From Planctomycetota bacterium (GTDB lineage: Bacteria; Planctomycetota; Planctomycetia; Pirellulales; Pirellulaceae): a stretch of 50,673 bases of DNA. The DNA is taken from contig JAPLNL010000117.1 in NCBI GenBank assembly GCA_026692905.1, positions 1 through 50,673 on the forward strand, given 5' to 3'. Within the stretch, counting starts at the first letter, position 1; every line of letters starts with the position of its first letter. Of this stretch, positions 1 through 9,216 are shown piece by piece. The notes beneath the pieces were generated by a model that worked only from the letters and a program-made list of their open reading frames with translations, ran no database searches and was not told where the DNA came from. Position numbers and translations under genes: made by a program.

Positions 1-123
1 TCACCATTACCATAGCGAGAACTCCCTTGTTTGTCGTGTGCTTGGTAACAAACGCCTACAGGGGAACTCGCTTTCAATGCAATATCAGTCTCGGCCATCT
101 TTCGAAAAGTGTGCAACTTCAAA

Positions 124-197
124 ACTTGCGCGTCGTGCTAAATCAAGTTTTAGTTTACCGCTCGACTAACACCGAAACTCTTGACGAGTTTCGCTAC
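124..197. repeat. Composite of two dispersed hairpin-repeat families
   Basis: Positions 125-140 are identical over 16 bases to one arm of the large hairpin at 15062-15121. Positions 172-197 are identical over 26 bases to 15361-15386. The second unit is itself a small hairpin (CGAAACTC / GAGTTTCG around a TTGAC loop). Both families sit side by side here and again near 15.1-15.4 kb. They look like REP-type intergenic repeats rather than part of a gene. The first 231 bases of the window show no other convincing content. Confidence 0.75.
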
Positions 198-231
198 GGA
201 AGGAGAACGAGGGAAGGAGAACAAATCTACC

Positions 232-1044
232 ATGAAGAAAGCGGCCTTTCTCCGAAATGCTCTTGGCGTGATATTTCTTGCGACCATAAACGTAGTTTTA
301 TCGACTTCACCACCAGTAGCAGCCCAGACGATCAAAACGCTACCGTGGGTGTCCGAAGCGCCGGGTGAATTTGTTCGGTTGATCGATCGAGGGAATGTCA
401 GGATGGTGATAGAGGATGATCTCGTTAAAAAAGCGGACAAACAAGCGCTAACCTTGTTCAAATTTGTCGTTGCCTACGATTTCAAGTACCGACACCAATC
501 ACTCGGTTATGATCGCGAGACCAATACGTGGCAATCGAAAATTGCAGCGTGGATGGACCAGCCTAAAATCAAGATCGAACATGAAATATGTCTAAAATCA
601 GACTTTCAGCCCGCAGCACCTTGGGAATCCAAATTGCTGCTTCATGAGTTTGACCATGTCGCTGTCAGCAGTGACCCACGCATATTGAAAATCATGAAGT
701 GGGTTCTGCAGCAGCGCCGCGAATGGACGGGAAAATGGGTACAGCCAAATCCCCCTTCGGAACAAGATATTCGAATCGCCATTTTGGACTCGATCACAAC
801 GGAGGTCAAAGCGTTAGAAAAACTCGTTCAGATGCAGTATGACATTTTAGACAAGGAATCATTGCAAGGTACCGTTGAAATTGAAGCCAGGACATCCTTC
901 TTTAAGGGGCTCTATTCCATTGAGGGAATAGAAAAGTGCAAATACGCGCTACCCCCCTCGATGCGAGAATTTGTGAAGCAAAAAATCTCAATCCCCTCTG
1001 TCCTTAAGGAGGTCGAAACACATTATTTGTTTTTGCCCCCTTAG
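232..1044 (+). CDS. Secreted hypothetical protein with HExxH (zincin-like) motif
   Basis: A 270-residue protein of unrecognised family. The ATG at 232 was chosen because a purine-rich GAAGGAGAAC stretch lies about 12 bases upstream and a signal peptide follows at once (KK, a hydrophobic stretch, then cleavage near PPVAAQ). About residue 140 there is LLLHEFDHVA, which fits the HExxH zinc-binding motif of metallopeptidases; the segment before it (IEHEICL) and the His/Asp-rich surroundings resemble no family I can name. The rest is charged and probably helical. A role as a periplasmic or extracellular metallopeptidase is inference from one motif. It stands alone, with no coupled neighbour. Confidence 0.7.
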   Translation: MKKAAFLRNALGVIFLATINVVLSTSPPVAAQTIKTLPWVSEAPGEFVRLIDRGNVRMVIEDDLVKKADKQALTLFKFVVAYDFKYRHQSLGYDRETNTWQSKIAAWMDQPKIKIEHEICLKSDFQPAAPWESKLLLHEFDHVAVSSDPRILKIMKWVLQQRREWTGKWVQPNPPSEQDIRIAILDSITTEVKALEKLVQMQYDILDKESLQGTVEIEARTSFFKGLYSIEGIEKCKYALPPSMREFVKQKISIPSVLKEVETHYLFLPP

Positions 1045-1154
1045 TTGGCAGGGCAATGGGCAGTCAGAAATCGGGATTTTGGCGACGGACGGGTTGGTTC
1101 TATATGGGTGGGGGTGGTCCGCGGTGTATACTCCCAAGTAAGTGTGGTGGTGCA

Positions 1155-1168
1155 CCGGCTACAGCCGG
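1155..1168. repeat. Small CCGGCT..AGCCGG palindrome
   Basis: CCGGCT-AC-AGCCGG, a 6-bp stem with a two-base loop, just upstream of the LON-N gene. The same palindrome class recurs at 33842-33855 (loop AA) and 48603-48616 (loop TC). Confidence 0.5.
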
Positions 1169-1229
1169 CCTGGATCGTTGCACGGTAGCGACTCAAAAAT
1201 TGGAATTAGAATTCGAAACAGGGGAACGA

Positions 1230-1964
1230 ATGGGACATTGGGAAAGTGCAGGGATTCCGGACGACTTTGACGGCGTAGTGAGACTGTTTCCACTACCCAA
1301 TTTGGTTCTATTTCCGCACGTTATCCAAGCCCTTCATATTTTTGAACCTCGTTATTGCGAGATGCTTTCCGAAGCCCTTGAATCCGACCACTTGATCACA
1401 ATGGCCCTCTTGGTTCCTGGCTGGGAAAGTCAGTTCCAAGGTAAACCCAACCTCGGCAATACCGTTTGTATCGGCCGTATTATTTCGCATACACCCACCG
1501 ATGACGGTCGCCACAACATCCTGATGGCAGGCATTCAGCGGGCACGGATTATTGAGGAGCTTGATGTGGATACGAGTTTCCGACAAGCCCGGGTCGAGCT
1601 GATTCCGGATATCGTACCGGACGAGTTTCGCGAGTCAGCGGAAGAACATCGAAAGACCCTGTTGAGCGTATTTCGCGCCATGATCCCTCAGGATGCGGCG
1701 AATTCCAAAACATTTGCCGACTTACTGACTCAACAATTGCCCTTAGGAATACTGACAGACATTATTGCGTATGCGGTCAACTTGCCGATTGCGATCAAGC
1801 AATTGCTGTTGGGGGAGGCCAATGTCCAAATCCGATTTGAGACGCTCATGGATCATCTCGAGCCACTGCTAGACGGTTCCTCTAATACCGCAATCGATTC
1901 ATTGCATCCCACGCAATCTCCGCAAAGCAGCAAGAGCTTCCCACCTCCCTTTAGCGACAACTAA
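1230..1964 (+). CDS. Stand-alone LON N-terminal (substrate-binding) domain protein
   Basis: A 244-residue protein matching the LON N-terminal domain: residues 15-60 hold the family's opening VRLFPLPNLVLFPHV..LHIFEPRY, followed by a GRI/GIQRARI beta-rich region and a C-terminal helical bundle. There is no AAA+ ATPase and no Ser-Lys protease domain, so it is not Lon protease but the short LonN family found alone in many bacteria, thought to bind unfolded or degraded proteins. An ATG at 1056 is in frame, but the extra 58 residues contain repeat-derived sequence (the palindrome at 1155), so the ATG at 1230 with upstream AGGGGA is preferred. The C-terminal 30 residues are Ser/Pro-rich and probably disordered. 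Confidence 0.85.
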   Translation: MGHWESAGIPDDFDGVVRLFPLPNLVLFPHVIQALHIFEPRYCEMLSEALESDHLITMALLVPGWESQFQGKPNLGNTVCIGRIISHTPTDDGRHNILMAGIQRARIIEELDVDTSFRQARVELIPDIVPDEFRESAEEHRKTLLSVFRAMIPQDAANSKTFADLLTQQLPLGILTDIIAYAVNLPIAIKQLLLGEANVQIRFETLMDHLEPLLDGSSNTAIDSLHPTQSPQSSKSFPPPFSDN

Positions 1965-2213
1965 CTGTCTCTTTCAATGTAGGTTGATGGACTTCGACCC
2001 ATTTTGACATTGCAAGGGATGCAAATTTAAATCGAGGTGAGGTTTTTGCGTCTCCAAATCAAGTTGACGTTTTCCGACGATTCTGGTTGTGGCGATTTTC
2101 ACTTTCTTCCGTTTAAATAACCCGAGAATTTCCTGACAGCTTTTTCGGGGATGTGCGATTGCAAGCAATAGTATCGAGTTGCGGTTCGTCACCTCGTCCA
2201 CGTAGGAAGACTC

Positions 2214-3173
2214 ATGCTTGGCATTCCCCTAATTCCTATCAGTCACCTTACCCTTTCAAGTCTTTTCCCCGTTGGAACAGATGTTTATCTGCGGCCAAAA
2301 GGTACAAAAGACGCGATTCTTTTTTTGGCTGCGGACCAAATTGCGACAGAGGAAGCTTTAGAACTGCTTGCCGCCTCGAAAGACATAAAGCTGTTCATAA
2401 GCCAAAAAGAAAGCCAGAAGTTTCAAAAACACTTGCGGGATAATTTCGATCTATGGTTTGAGAATGCTGCTGTACCGGCCAAAAACAAAGCAGCAATGCT
2501 ATCGGAAGTGATTCGAAACGTGCTTTCCGACGAGTTTACTCGAAACGACACCCACAGTATTGTCGACGCTACAAAGCAACTCGGTGTCCATGTCGCGAGG
2601 CTTGCTACCGAAAAATCATTGACGGGTGCTGAGCTTTGTCAAATTCTTCATCATGACTATGGAACTTTTACCCATTCCGGAAACGTTGCATTCTATTGTT
2701 CCTTGTTAGCCGCTGAATTGGGATACGTAAACGAGGAGCTTGCGGAAATCGCTACTGGTGGTCTTCTCCATGATATTGGAAAACTTGATATCGACGAACG
2801 AGTTTTGAACAAACCTGGCATGCTAGACGAATTCGAATTTCGCATCATTAAAGAGCATCCATTGGGAGGCTTTCGCAGGCTCACCAAAGTTAATGAAGCC
2901 ACACAGGTACAACTTCTCATGACGTACGAACATCATGAGCGAATCGATGGTAAAGGGTATCCCGTAGGAATCGGCGGTAACGAAATACACATCGCGAGCC
3001 GCATATGTTCGGTCGTAGACGTATTTGAAGCGATGACTAGCAATCGCCCTTATCGAGGTGCACTGTCCCTTAAACAGACCCTGGCTATTATGACCGAAAG
3101 TGTAACTCAAGCTTTTGACAAGGAGGTGTTCGAATGTTGGGAAACGATCGTCAGCAGTCGTTTGGGCAGTTAA
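2214..3173 (+). CDS. HD-GYP domain cyclic-di-GMP phosphodiesterase
   Basis: 319 residues. The C-terminal half is an HD-GYP domain: HSGNVAFYCSLLA near residue 155, the HD pair at H186-D187 in LLHDIGK, a KPG..EF..IKEHP segment, the YEHHERIDGKGYP motif with GYP at 248-250, and ASRI..VVDVFEAMTSNRPYR. These are the metal ligands and signature of phosphodiesterases that hydrolyse cyclic-di-GMP. The first ~110 residues have no domain I recognise and may sense an input; there is no membrane segment, so the protein is cytosolic. Its 3' end overlaps the downstream PilZ gene by 40 bases in another frame, so the two are co-transcribed and probably translationally coupled. Confidence 0.92.
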   Translation: MLGIPLIPISHLTLSSLFPVGTDVYLRPKGTKDAILFLAADQIATEEALELLAASKDIKLFISQKESQKFQKHLRDNFDLWFENAAVPAKNKAAMLSEVIRNVLSDEFTRNDTHSIVDATKQLGVHVARLATEKSLTGAELCQILHHDYGTFTHSGNVAFYCSLLAAELGYVNEELAEIATGGLLHDIGKLDIDERVLNKPGMLDEFEFRIIKEHPLGGFRRLTKVNEATQVQLLMTYEHHERIDGKGYPVGIGGNEIHIASRICSVVDVFEAMTSNRPYRGALSLKQTLAIMTESVTQAFDKEVFECWETIVSSRLGS

Positions 3174-3556
3174 TTGCATCGCTTGAGATGCGTATCCAAT
3201 TGACGGAATCGCTGTTGGAGTTTTTCGAATCCGAACGCGGTGTAGCTCGAACCAACCTCTTTGAGCTAAGGGCTTCGACTCGGTTTCCCTGCTATGGGGA
3301 GTGCATCACGAGAGTCGTAGACGGCGCTTTCCGAATGCCCGGACAAGAATTGGAATCCAGAGCGATCATACAGAACCTGTCACGCAAGGGAGTCGGAATT
3401 ATTACGCATCAGCAATGGTATCCAGAACAAACATTAGAGGTGCAAATGCCGAGCGCGACGTTGTCGACTCGCGTGGCAAGAACTCGTAAACTAGGTCCCT
3501 TTTGCTTCGAAGTTGGCTTGATCATTGCTGGGCACGAGATCATCGAGGAGTCCTGA
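3134..3556 (+). CDS. PilZ domain cyclic-di-GMP receptor
   Basis: 140 residues. An N-terminal helical segment (residues 5-40) is followed by a PilZ domain with both cyclic-di-GMP-binding motifs: RxxxR at R46-R50 (RASTR) and N/DxSxxG at 81-86 (NLSRKG), then beta strands ending FCFEVGLII. In this family the Arg residues and the N-x-S-x-x-G loop wrap the dinucleotide. The gene starts inside the 3' end of the HD-GYP gene; an AAGGAGG-like stretch (3119-3126) lies just upstream of the ATG. The pair codes for degradation and sensing of the same messenger. The output target is not visible here. Confidence 0.85.
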   Translation: MLGNDRQQSFGQLIASLEMRIQLTESLLEFFESERGVARTNLFELRASTRFPCYGECITRVVDGAFRMPGQELESRAIIQNLSRKGVGIITHQQWYPEQTLEVQMPSATLSTRVARTRKLGPFCFEVGLIIAGHEIIEES

Positions 3557-3559
3557 GCA

Positions 3560-6500
3560 TCATTCGACAATAATCTTTTTCATGTTGTCGTCTGGCATTC
3601 TATCGATCAAGAAATTCCGCGGATCGATTCCTGCTTGAAAAGGTTTAGAATCGACCGTGAATTCAAGCTTGTGCTTGCCCGAGGTTAGTTGAACGCGTTC
3701 GCGATGGAGCAGTTCACCATATCGCTTGCCTGCGTCCGGCTTAGCAAAGGCGCCAATCTCCATCCAATCGTCCATCTCGGCCTCGGTTTCTAATCCTTTT
3801 TCATCTGCCTTGAACTTGCTGCATTCGACTTCGACCTGCACCAAATATTTTCCGTCGCCCTGTTTCGTCGCCTTTGCATCGATGGTTCGATTAGCGAAGA
3901 TCGTGATGTCCTCAAAGAGGTCCTTGATCAAATACTGTAGCTCTTCCGGTGTTTGCTTGCGAAGTCGGTCGACCAAGGCGTGCGATGTAGGGTAGGGAGG
4001 CCCCTGGTAGGCGTAAGCCTCAATAATGTCCTTGAGGGCAGCATTGATTCGCTTTTCTCCGATCATCTCCGCGAGATAATAGAGTGCCACGCTGCCTTTT
4101 CGGTAGTGAATGTATCCTTGGCTTGGGTCAACGGAAATCAAAGGACGTTCCTTGAGTCTTTCCGCGCCTCTTGATCGCAGATAGGCGTCCATTTCATACT
4201 TGAGAAACTTATGCATCATGTCAGGGCCGTATTCCTTTCGCATGATCATCAAGGCCGTGTATTGAGCCAGCGTTTCCGAAAGCAAAGTTGCCCCTTGCAT
4301 CCTCGCGCCAACAACCTGGTGCGCCCACCATTGGTGCGCCATCTCGTGGGCAACGACATAAAAAACCATGTCGATATCGTCCGGTTTGTTCAGTCGAGCG
4401 ATAAATCCGATACTCTCCGAATACGGCATGGTCCCAGGAAACGCTTGTGCAAACGAAGCCACACGTGGGAATTCGATGATCCGTGCTTGCTTGTGTCGAT
4501 AGGGGCCAAACTCGGTTCCGCAATAGTCCAGTGCGGCCTTAATCGACTGAGACATTCTAGGGACATTCCACGAGTGTTCAGGATGATAGTAAACCTCCAC
4601 ATCGATATCTCCTGACTTGGAACGCTCTACTTCGTAACGAGCAGAGATGAAGGAGTAGAAGTTGAGGGACGGATGATCTAGTTTGTACTTGAAGAAGTTC
4701 CGACCATCCTTGTTCCATTTTTCGATGAGCGAGCCTGGGGCAACTGCAATTTGATCCCCCGAAGTGCTGATGATCGTTTCCACGTTTACCCAGTCTGCAT
4801 CTTGAGCGACGTAATGAGACTGGCAAGCGACACCGCATTCCCGAGTTAGAATCGGCACGCTTTCAGCGGGTTCCAGCTTGTATTCTTTTCGTTTGTTTGG
4901 GTCCATGATTCGTCGGTCCGGATCGTAACCAAAATGGGGGGCGATCGAATTGTTAAAAAAGGACCCGTTCTGATTAATCTCCTGATTGCTTACTTGATTC
5001 TCGATCCCTCGCGTTTTACTTTGAACAACAAAACTCATGTCAATCGATTGACCTGGTTCTAGTGCGGGTTGGAGGCGATACGTTTGGCACGCAAGCTGTT
5101 TGTCGTCTCGTTCTAATTTCGCGTTCGGGATCTCGAGAGTTGTCTCATAGGTGGGAGCCAGATTGACATAGAGCGTGTCGATTGCAGTATCGGACTTGTT
5201 CGCTATCGATTGCTTGCCGGCCATCCGCATGTTTCGGGTTTCCGGATAGATGTCGATCTCGTATTGAACGCTCGTCACCTTGGGTTGAGGTGCATTTTCG
5301 AATTTTGAATATTCGTTTTCGTAACGAACTCGCCTTTTTTCCTGCTCGACGCTTCCGATAAACGAATTCAGGAACTGCGTGTTGTAGACTAGCCAAGCAC
5401 CTTGCGCAAACATAGTAAGCGCTGAAAATCCCACGAACGCTTTCGACGCCGTAGAAGTCGATATGATCCCTTCGGTGAGCCGTGATCGGATCGATTTAGG
5501 GACACCACGATGCATTGCAATGGAGCAAATCCATAGCAAAACAGCTGCGCCTGCTAACCAATAGAGCGCATGGGCTACCAGTCCAGAAACATAGGGAGCG
5601 ACACCGAACATATCCGAGTAAACATAGGTCGGCAAACGTCCAAACCGAACCATAATGGAATCGATGCGTATCCATTGCCAAAAAAATGCATTGAGAATCA
5701 AGATCACGATGAATGCAAAGTAGCCGACATACTTGTTGGGAGAAAAAGTATGCGCTAACATCGCGAGAACGATGAAGAAACCGAAACGCAACGTTTCGAT
5801 CAAGATAAGTTCAAACGCGTAAACCCCTGGTTGCAATCGAGTGAAGCCATAGAACAGCTGCACGGAACAGCTAAGCAGAATAGTCACCGTCAAAATGGAC
5901 AGGATGAGGGTTAGCAAGGAAACCAGACGCGACACGACAAATACGCTGTTCGGTACGGGAGCCGCTCCAATTATCTCTTGCATCTTGCTGTCACGATCAC
6001 GCCAGACAAGGACGCCAACAAAGTAAATGATGACCGGAATCAGAAATCCAAACAAAGCCCCTCGAACGATGTCGACCATCTTATACGTTACAGGGAAGGA
6101 ACTGAGTCCGTACCCTTCGGTAGCGCTCATAAATAGCCCCACGCTTGTGTTAAGCATGGCTGCGAGCAAAATAACAATGAAGGCAGGCGTGCGCATCACC
6201 GCGAAAATGTCCAATCGTGTGCAGGATCGCAGTTGAGCATACCAACTCGTTTGAGGCGTTACCTTTGGCCATTCTCCTAAAACAGGACAGTTCTCGATTT
6301 TCAAGTCACCACTTGACTCGGTCGCTTTCCGGCTCCGAACTCGTCCAGTTTCGAACGAAAATCGCCAGCCTGCTAAGGCAAAAATGACAAGTGCCACTAT
6401 CAGCCAAATCACTCGATTCAGAATCAGGATTCCACTTGTCGGAAGCACCCAATGGTTGCGTTGATCGACCGTCCAATACTTGGTCAGCACGGAATACGGA

Positions 6501-7135
6501 GCACCTCCCAATGGATCGACCAGCATCGCGAGGGTTTCGTTGTTGATGTCACTTAGTATTGTTTGCGAAATGCCATACGCGACCATCAACATCAATACAC
6601 CGAGGAAAGAGTACATTGTATTGCGCGTCCAAGCTGCGATGGCAAAAACGACGGAACCGACGAGCAGAGTGTTTGGAAGTGCGAAAACAAGCATTCCGAG
6701 AGCGTGTGCATCCCAACGAACCGGCCCCCAACGCTCGGCATCGAGATTTGGTATAGCCCCCGCAAGAATCATCCCGATAGAAATACCTAAAGATGGAATC
6801 AATGCAATCACCGTCGCAGCAGTGAAACGCCCGACGAGATAATTCCATTTACCAATCGGCTTACTGAACAACACATCAGAGAACTTCGTTGCGAAGTCAC
6901 GAGAAGCCGCAGAATCGTAGATAGCGGAGACCATCAATGCCGCTAGCAATCCGGCTGCGACGTAGTACTGCATAATGACATAGGGCGCGTTGCGGTGCGT
7001 ATTTCCAATTGCTTCACCCACTTGCACATTGTCGGAACCAGTCGCAAAGCCAAAAAGCAGGGCGACGATTCCAAGAAAAATATAGACCATGAATCCGCGT
7101 GTCCAAAAACGCAGTTCGAACTTAAAGAATTCCAT
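3560..7135 (-). CDS. ABC-2 type permease fused to M1 family aminopeptidase
   Basis: 1191 residues. Residues ~1-270 are one ABC-2 permease unit with about six membrane segments, and ~300-590 a second unit, so one chain carries both membrane halves of an exporter. From ~620 to the C terminus is an extracytoplasmic M1 (gluzincin) peptidase domain with HEMAHQWW near residue 930 and a Glu about 20 residues later in LLSETLAQY, i.e. zinc ligands and catalytic Glu. This fusion is known in Bacteroidetes and Planctomycetes. The ATPase gene lies 50 bases upstream on the same strand and would power it. The substrate is unknown; the peptidase may process an exported peptide or act on envelope peptides. 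Confidence 0.9.
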   Translation of the reverse strand: MEFFKFELRFWTRGFMVYIFLGIVALLFGFATGSDNVQVGEAIGNTHRNAPYVIMQYYVAAGLLAALMVSAIYDSAASRDFATKFSDVLFSKPIGKWNYLVGRFTAATVIALIPSLGISIGMILAGAIPNLDAERWGPVRWDAHALGMLVFALPNTLLVGSVVFAIAAWTRNTMYSFLGVLMLMVAYGISQTILSDINNETLAMLVDPLGGAPYSVLTKYWTVDQRNHWVLPTSGILILNRVIWLIVALVIFALAGWRFSFETGRVRSRKATESSGDLKIENCPVLGEWPKVTPQTSWYAQLRSCTRLDIFAVMRTPAFIVILLAAMLNTSVGLFMSATEGYGLSSFPVTYKMVDIVRGALFGFLIPVIIYFVGVLVWRDRDSKMQEIIGAAPVPNSVFVVSRLVSLLTLILSILTVTILLSCSVQLFYGFTRLQPGVYAFELILIETLRFGFFIVLAMLAHTFSPNKYVGYFAFIVILILNAFFWQWIRIDSIMVRFGRLPTYVYSDMFGVAPYVSGLVAHALYWLAGAAVLLWICSIAMHRGVPKSIRSRLTEGIISTSTASKAFVGFSALTMFAQGAWLVYNTQFLNSFIGSVEQEKRRVRYENEYSKFENAPQPKVTSVQYEIDIYPETRNMRMAGKQSIANKSDTAIDTLYVNLAPTYETTLEIPNAKLERDDKQLACQTYRLQPALEPGQSIDMSFVVQSKTRGIENQVSNQEINQNGSFFNNSIAPHFGYDPDRRIMDPNKRKEYKLEPAESVPILTRECGVACQSHYVAQDADWVNVETIISTSGDQIAVAPGSLIEKWNKDGRNFFKYKLDHPSLNFYSFISARYEVERSKSGDIDVEVYYHPEHSWNVPRMSQSIKAALDYCGTEFGPYRHKQARIIEFPRVASFAQAFPGTMPYSESIGFIARLNKPDDIDMVFYVVAHEMAHQWWAHQVVGARMQGATLLSETLAQYTALMIMRKEYGPDMMHKFLKYEMDAYLRSRGAERLKERPLISVDPSQGYIHYRKGSVALYYLAEMIGEKRINAALKDIIEAYAYQGPPYPTSHALVDRLRKQTPEELQYLIKDLFEDITIFANRTIDAKATKQGDGKYLVQVEVECSKFKADEKGLETEAEMDDWMEIGAFAKPDAGKRYGELLHRERVQLTSGKHKLEFTVDSKPFQAGIDPRNFLIDRMPDDNMKKIIVE

Positions 7136-7185
7136 GTGTGTTGTATCGCAGAGCTAGGGAATGAATCAGAAGGGCAGTAAGCGAG

Positions 7186-8070
7186 TTAGGCGGCTCGAGA
7201 GCAATGCTTGATTTGGCTAAAGAACACATCCTCGAGATTGGGCGCGACTGCAGTGAAACCATTTCCTGGATTTGACTCGCTGTAGACATGCACAACCGGC
7301 CGCCCCTCAATGAGCTTGCTCGAGATGACATCCATCTCTGATTGGCACTTTCGAAGCTCTTCCTTCGACATTGACTTGGCCCAAATACGGCCTTCCAATG
7401 AGACTTCTGCTTGGCTTGGCGAACCCGCAAAGAGAACGCGACCGTTATTGATAATCGACATATTCGTGCAGAGTTCCTTGACGTCTTCCACAATGTGCGT
7501 CGACAAGATCACGACAACGCTTTCCCCAACTTCGGAAAGCAAATTGTAAAAGCGATTGCGTTCCCCCGGATCAAGTCCGGCCGTAGGCTCATCAACGATC
7601 AGCAGTTTCGGATCCCCCAAAAGAGCTTGGGCGATTCCAAATCTTTGACGCATTCCTCCTGAGTAGTTTGCTACCGACTTGCTGCGAACATTGTACAAAT
7701 TGACCCGTTGCAGCAGTCCATCCACGATTTCGCGTCTCTCTGCTGAGTTGCGTCCGACTCCCTTGAGCGTTGCAAGGTGCGTTAAAAGTGCGGTCGCGCT
7801 CGTGCGAGGATAAACACCGAATTCCTGTGGCAGGTAACCAAGAAGCTCTCGAACTTCTTTTTTGTTGTTGAGAACGTCAAGGGTGCCGAGCATGGCGCTG
7901 CCAGAGTCAGCTGTTTGCAGCGTTGCTAAGGTCCGCATTAGGGTCGACTTCCCTGCACCGTTCGGCCCTAACAAACCGAACATGCCGGTCGGAATAGTCA
8001 TCGAGACATTGTCGAGCGCTCGAACCCCGCCTGGATAGGTCTTGGACAAATTCTTAATTACCAGTTGCAT
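7186..8070 (-). CDS. ABC transporter ATP-binding protein (ABC-2 exporter type)
   Basis: 294 residues. Walker A is GPNGAGKST (residues 35-43), the Q-loop is YLPQEFG (~79-85), the ABC signature is YSGGMRQ (136-142), Walker B is LLIVDEP with D160-E161, and the H-loop is in ILSTHIVED. The C-terminal ~80 residues extend beyond the nucleotide-binding domain, as in DrrA/NatA-type exporters. It precedes the ABC-2/M1 fusion gene by 50 bases on the same strand, making a two-gene operon in which one permease chain replaces two. The substrate cannot be read from the sequence. Confidence 0.93.
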   Translation of the reverse strand: MQLVIKNLSKTYPGGVRALDNVSMTIPTGMFGLLGPNGAGKSTLMRTLATLQTADSGSAMLGTLDVLNNKKEVRELLGYLPQEFGVYPRTSATALLTHLATLKGVGRNSAERREIVDGLLQRVNLYNVRSKSVANYSGGMRQRFGIAQALLGDPKLLIVDEPTAGLDPGERNRFYNLLSEVGESVVVILSTHIVEDVKELCTNMSIINNGRVLFAGSPSQAEVSLEGRIWAKSMSKEELRKCQSEMDVISSKLIEGRPVVHVYSESNPGNGFTAVAPNLEDVFFSQIKHCSRAA

Positions 8071-8421
8071 AAGCAGCTCAAAGGAAAAAGTGTTGTGGGA
8101 ACGAGAAAAAGCAAAGAAATAGGTTTTTGGATTCCAGGTGTGCCAGGTATACGAAATTGGCCAAGGCGTGACGAGGCCGCGCGTTGTCCTCGACGGCTAT
8201 TCGAAATAGGTGGTTGGATCTTGGAAAAACCGAACCCTTGGGGGAGCTAGAATATCAGGCACTCCCGGTTTGATTCGTTGGGAACAAAAGTTGCGCGTGC
8301 TCTAAACGCAACAATAGCAAATTCTTAACGCCGCAGGGCAAGCCTGCGGGATTTGATACATCGGTTTTTGTTGCGTCTGAAGAATAGTGACGTCAGAACT
8401 TTCAAGTTGGGTTGTCATGAA
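8071..8421. other. Intergenic region, no gene seen
   Basis: 351 bases between the start of the ABC ATPase gene and the end of the site-2 protease gene, both on minus. Near 8331-8349 there is a 7-bp hairpin (CCGCAGG / CCTGCGG). It lacks an adjoining T-run in the minus direction, so I do not call it a terminator. The promoter of the ABC operon should lie in 8080-8200, but no convincing -35/-10 pair was seen. Confidence 0.5.
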
Positions 8422-9198
8422 TTACCTCACGCGTCTCACTTCGACCGCGTCGATGGTATCCACGACACTGTCGTTCGGCGAACTGCTTGGCTGCGATTGT
8501 GGACTCCACATTGGCGTCGCTTGAGCAAATCGCCCCTTGAGTAACTCCCCAGTGCAAACCAAAAATACCATCATTGAAATGATCACGAGCGGCCAATTCC
8601 ATAACATGCCTGCGATCAACATAACCACCGCCATGACTTGACCGATCCTCGCCGCATAGCGAGTCGCACTAGCATAAGGCATCCACATTGCGAGCAAGCT
8701 TCTCAACACCCTGCCTCCATCCATCGGAAAAGCGGGTAACATATTGAACACTGCCAATATGACGTTGGCGACAAGTAGTTGCTCCCACGGGTCAAGCATC
8801 CCGACTCCTTCCGCTGCGATCTGATTCAAGCTGGCGCGTATCGAAAGCCCCAAAAACAGGATCGAGGCGATCACCACATTCACCATGGGACCAGCGATGG
8901 CGACAATCAACTCCGATATGGGCGATCGCGTAAAGTCGGCCATCCTCGCAACTCCGCCGATGGGATACAACGTGATATCGAGAGTCGGGATACGAAACCA
9001 TTTCCCTGCTAACGCATGTCCCATTTCGTGCAAGAACACACAACCGAAAACGGCAAAGACGAAACCTACCGCTGACATCGCAGAGTAGAGCCCCTGTCCC
9101 ATGTTGGTCAGAGCGACATACATAGCCAGGAACCAAAAGGTCCAGTGAATGTATACCTTGATGCCAAGAAGCTTTCCCAAATAAACGGTTTGAAACAT
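8422..9198 (-). CDS. Site-2 protease family (M50B) intramembrane metalloprotease
   Basis: 258 residues with about six hydrophobic segments. The zinc-binding motif HEMGH lies at residues 57-61 within a membrane helix (FLHEMGHALAG) and the third ligand is D160 in FNMLPAFPMDGGR, both diagnostic for S2P proteases. The N terminus (KLLGIKVYIHWTF) matches the common bacterial M50B subgroup. There is no CBS domain, and the C-terminal ~35 residues are polar and Ser/Pro-rich. Such enzymes cut membrane-embedded anti-sigma factors or other short helices; no anti-sigma gene is adjacent. The NHL-repeat gene lies 18 bases upstream on the same strand, so they are probably co-transcribed. Confidence 0.92.
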   Translation of the reverse strand: MFQTVYLGKLLGIKVYIHWTFWFLAMYVALTNMGQGLYSAMSAVGFVFAVFGCVFLHEMGHALAGKWFRIPTLDITLYPIGGVARMADFTRSPISELIVAIAGPMVNVVIASILFLGLSIRASLNQIAAEGVGMLDPWEQLLVANVILAVFNMLPAFPMDGGRVLRSLLAMWMPYASATRYAARIGQVMAVVMLIAGMLWNWPLVIISMMVFLVCTGELLKGRFAQATPMWSPQSQPSSSPNDSVVDTIDAVEVRRVR

Positions 9199-9216
9199 AA
9201 TCCCTTTGCGATCAAA

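Noticed and set aside
27-368. Plus-strand frame at the window start
   Set aside because: It consists of repeat sequence and the antiphase of the secreted-protein gene, with no conserved feature.
1056-1229. Longer start for the LON-N gene
   Set aside because: The added residues are translated from a region containing an intergenic palindrome, and family members start near the ATG at 1230.
1230-1964. Lon protease
   Set aside because: Only the N-terminal domain is present, with no AAA+ or protease domain.
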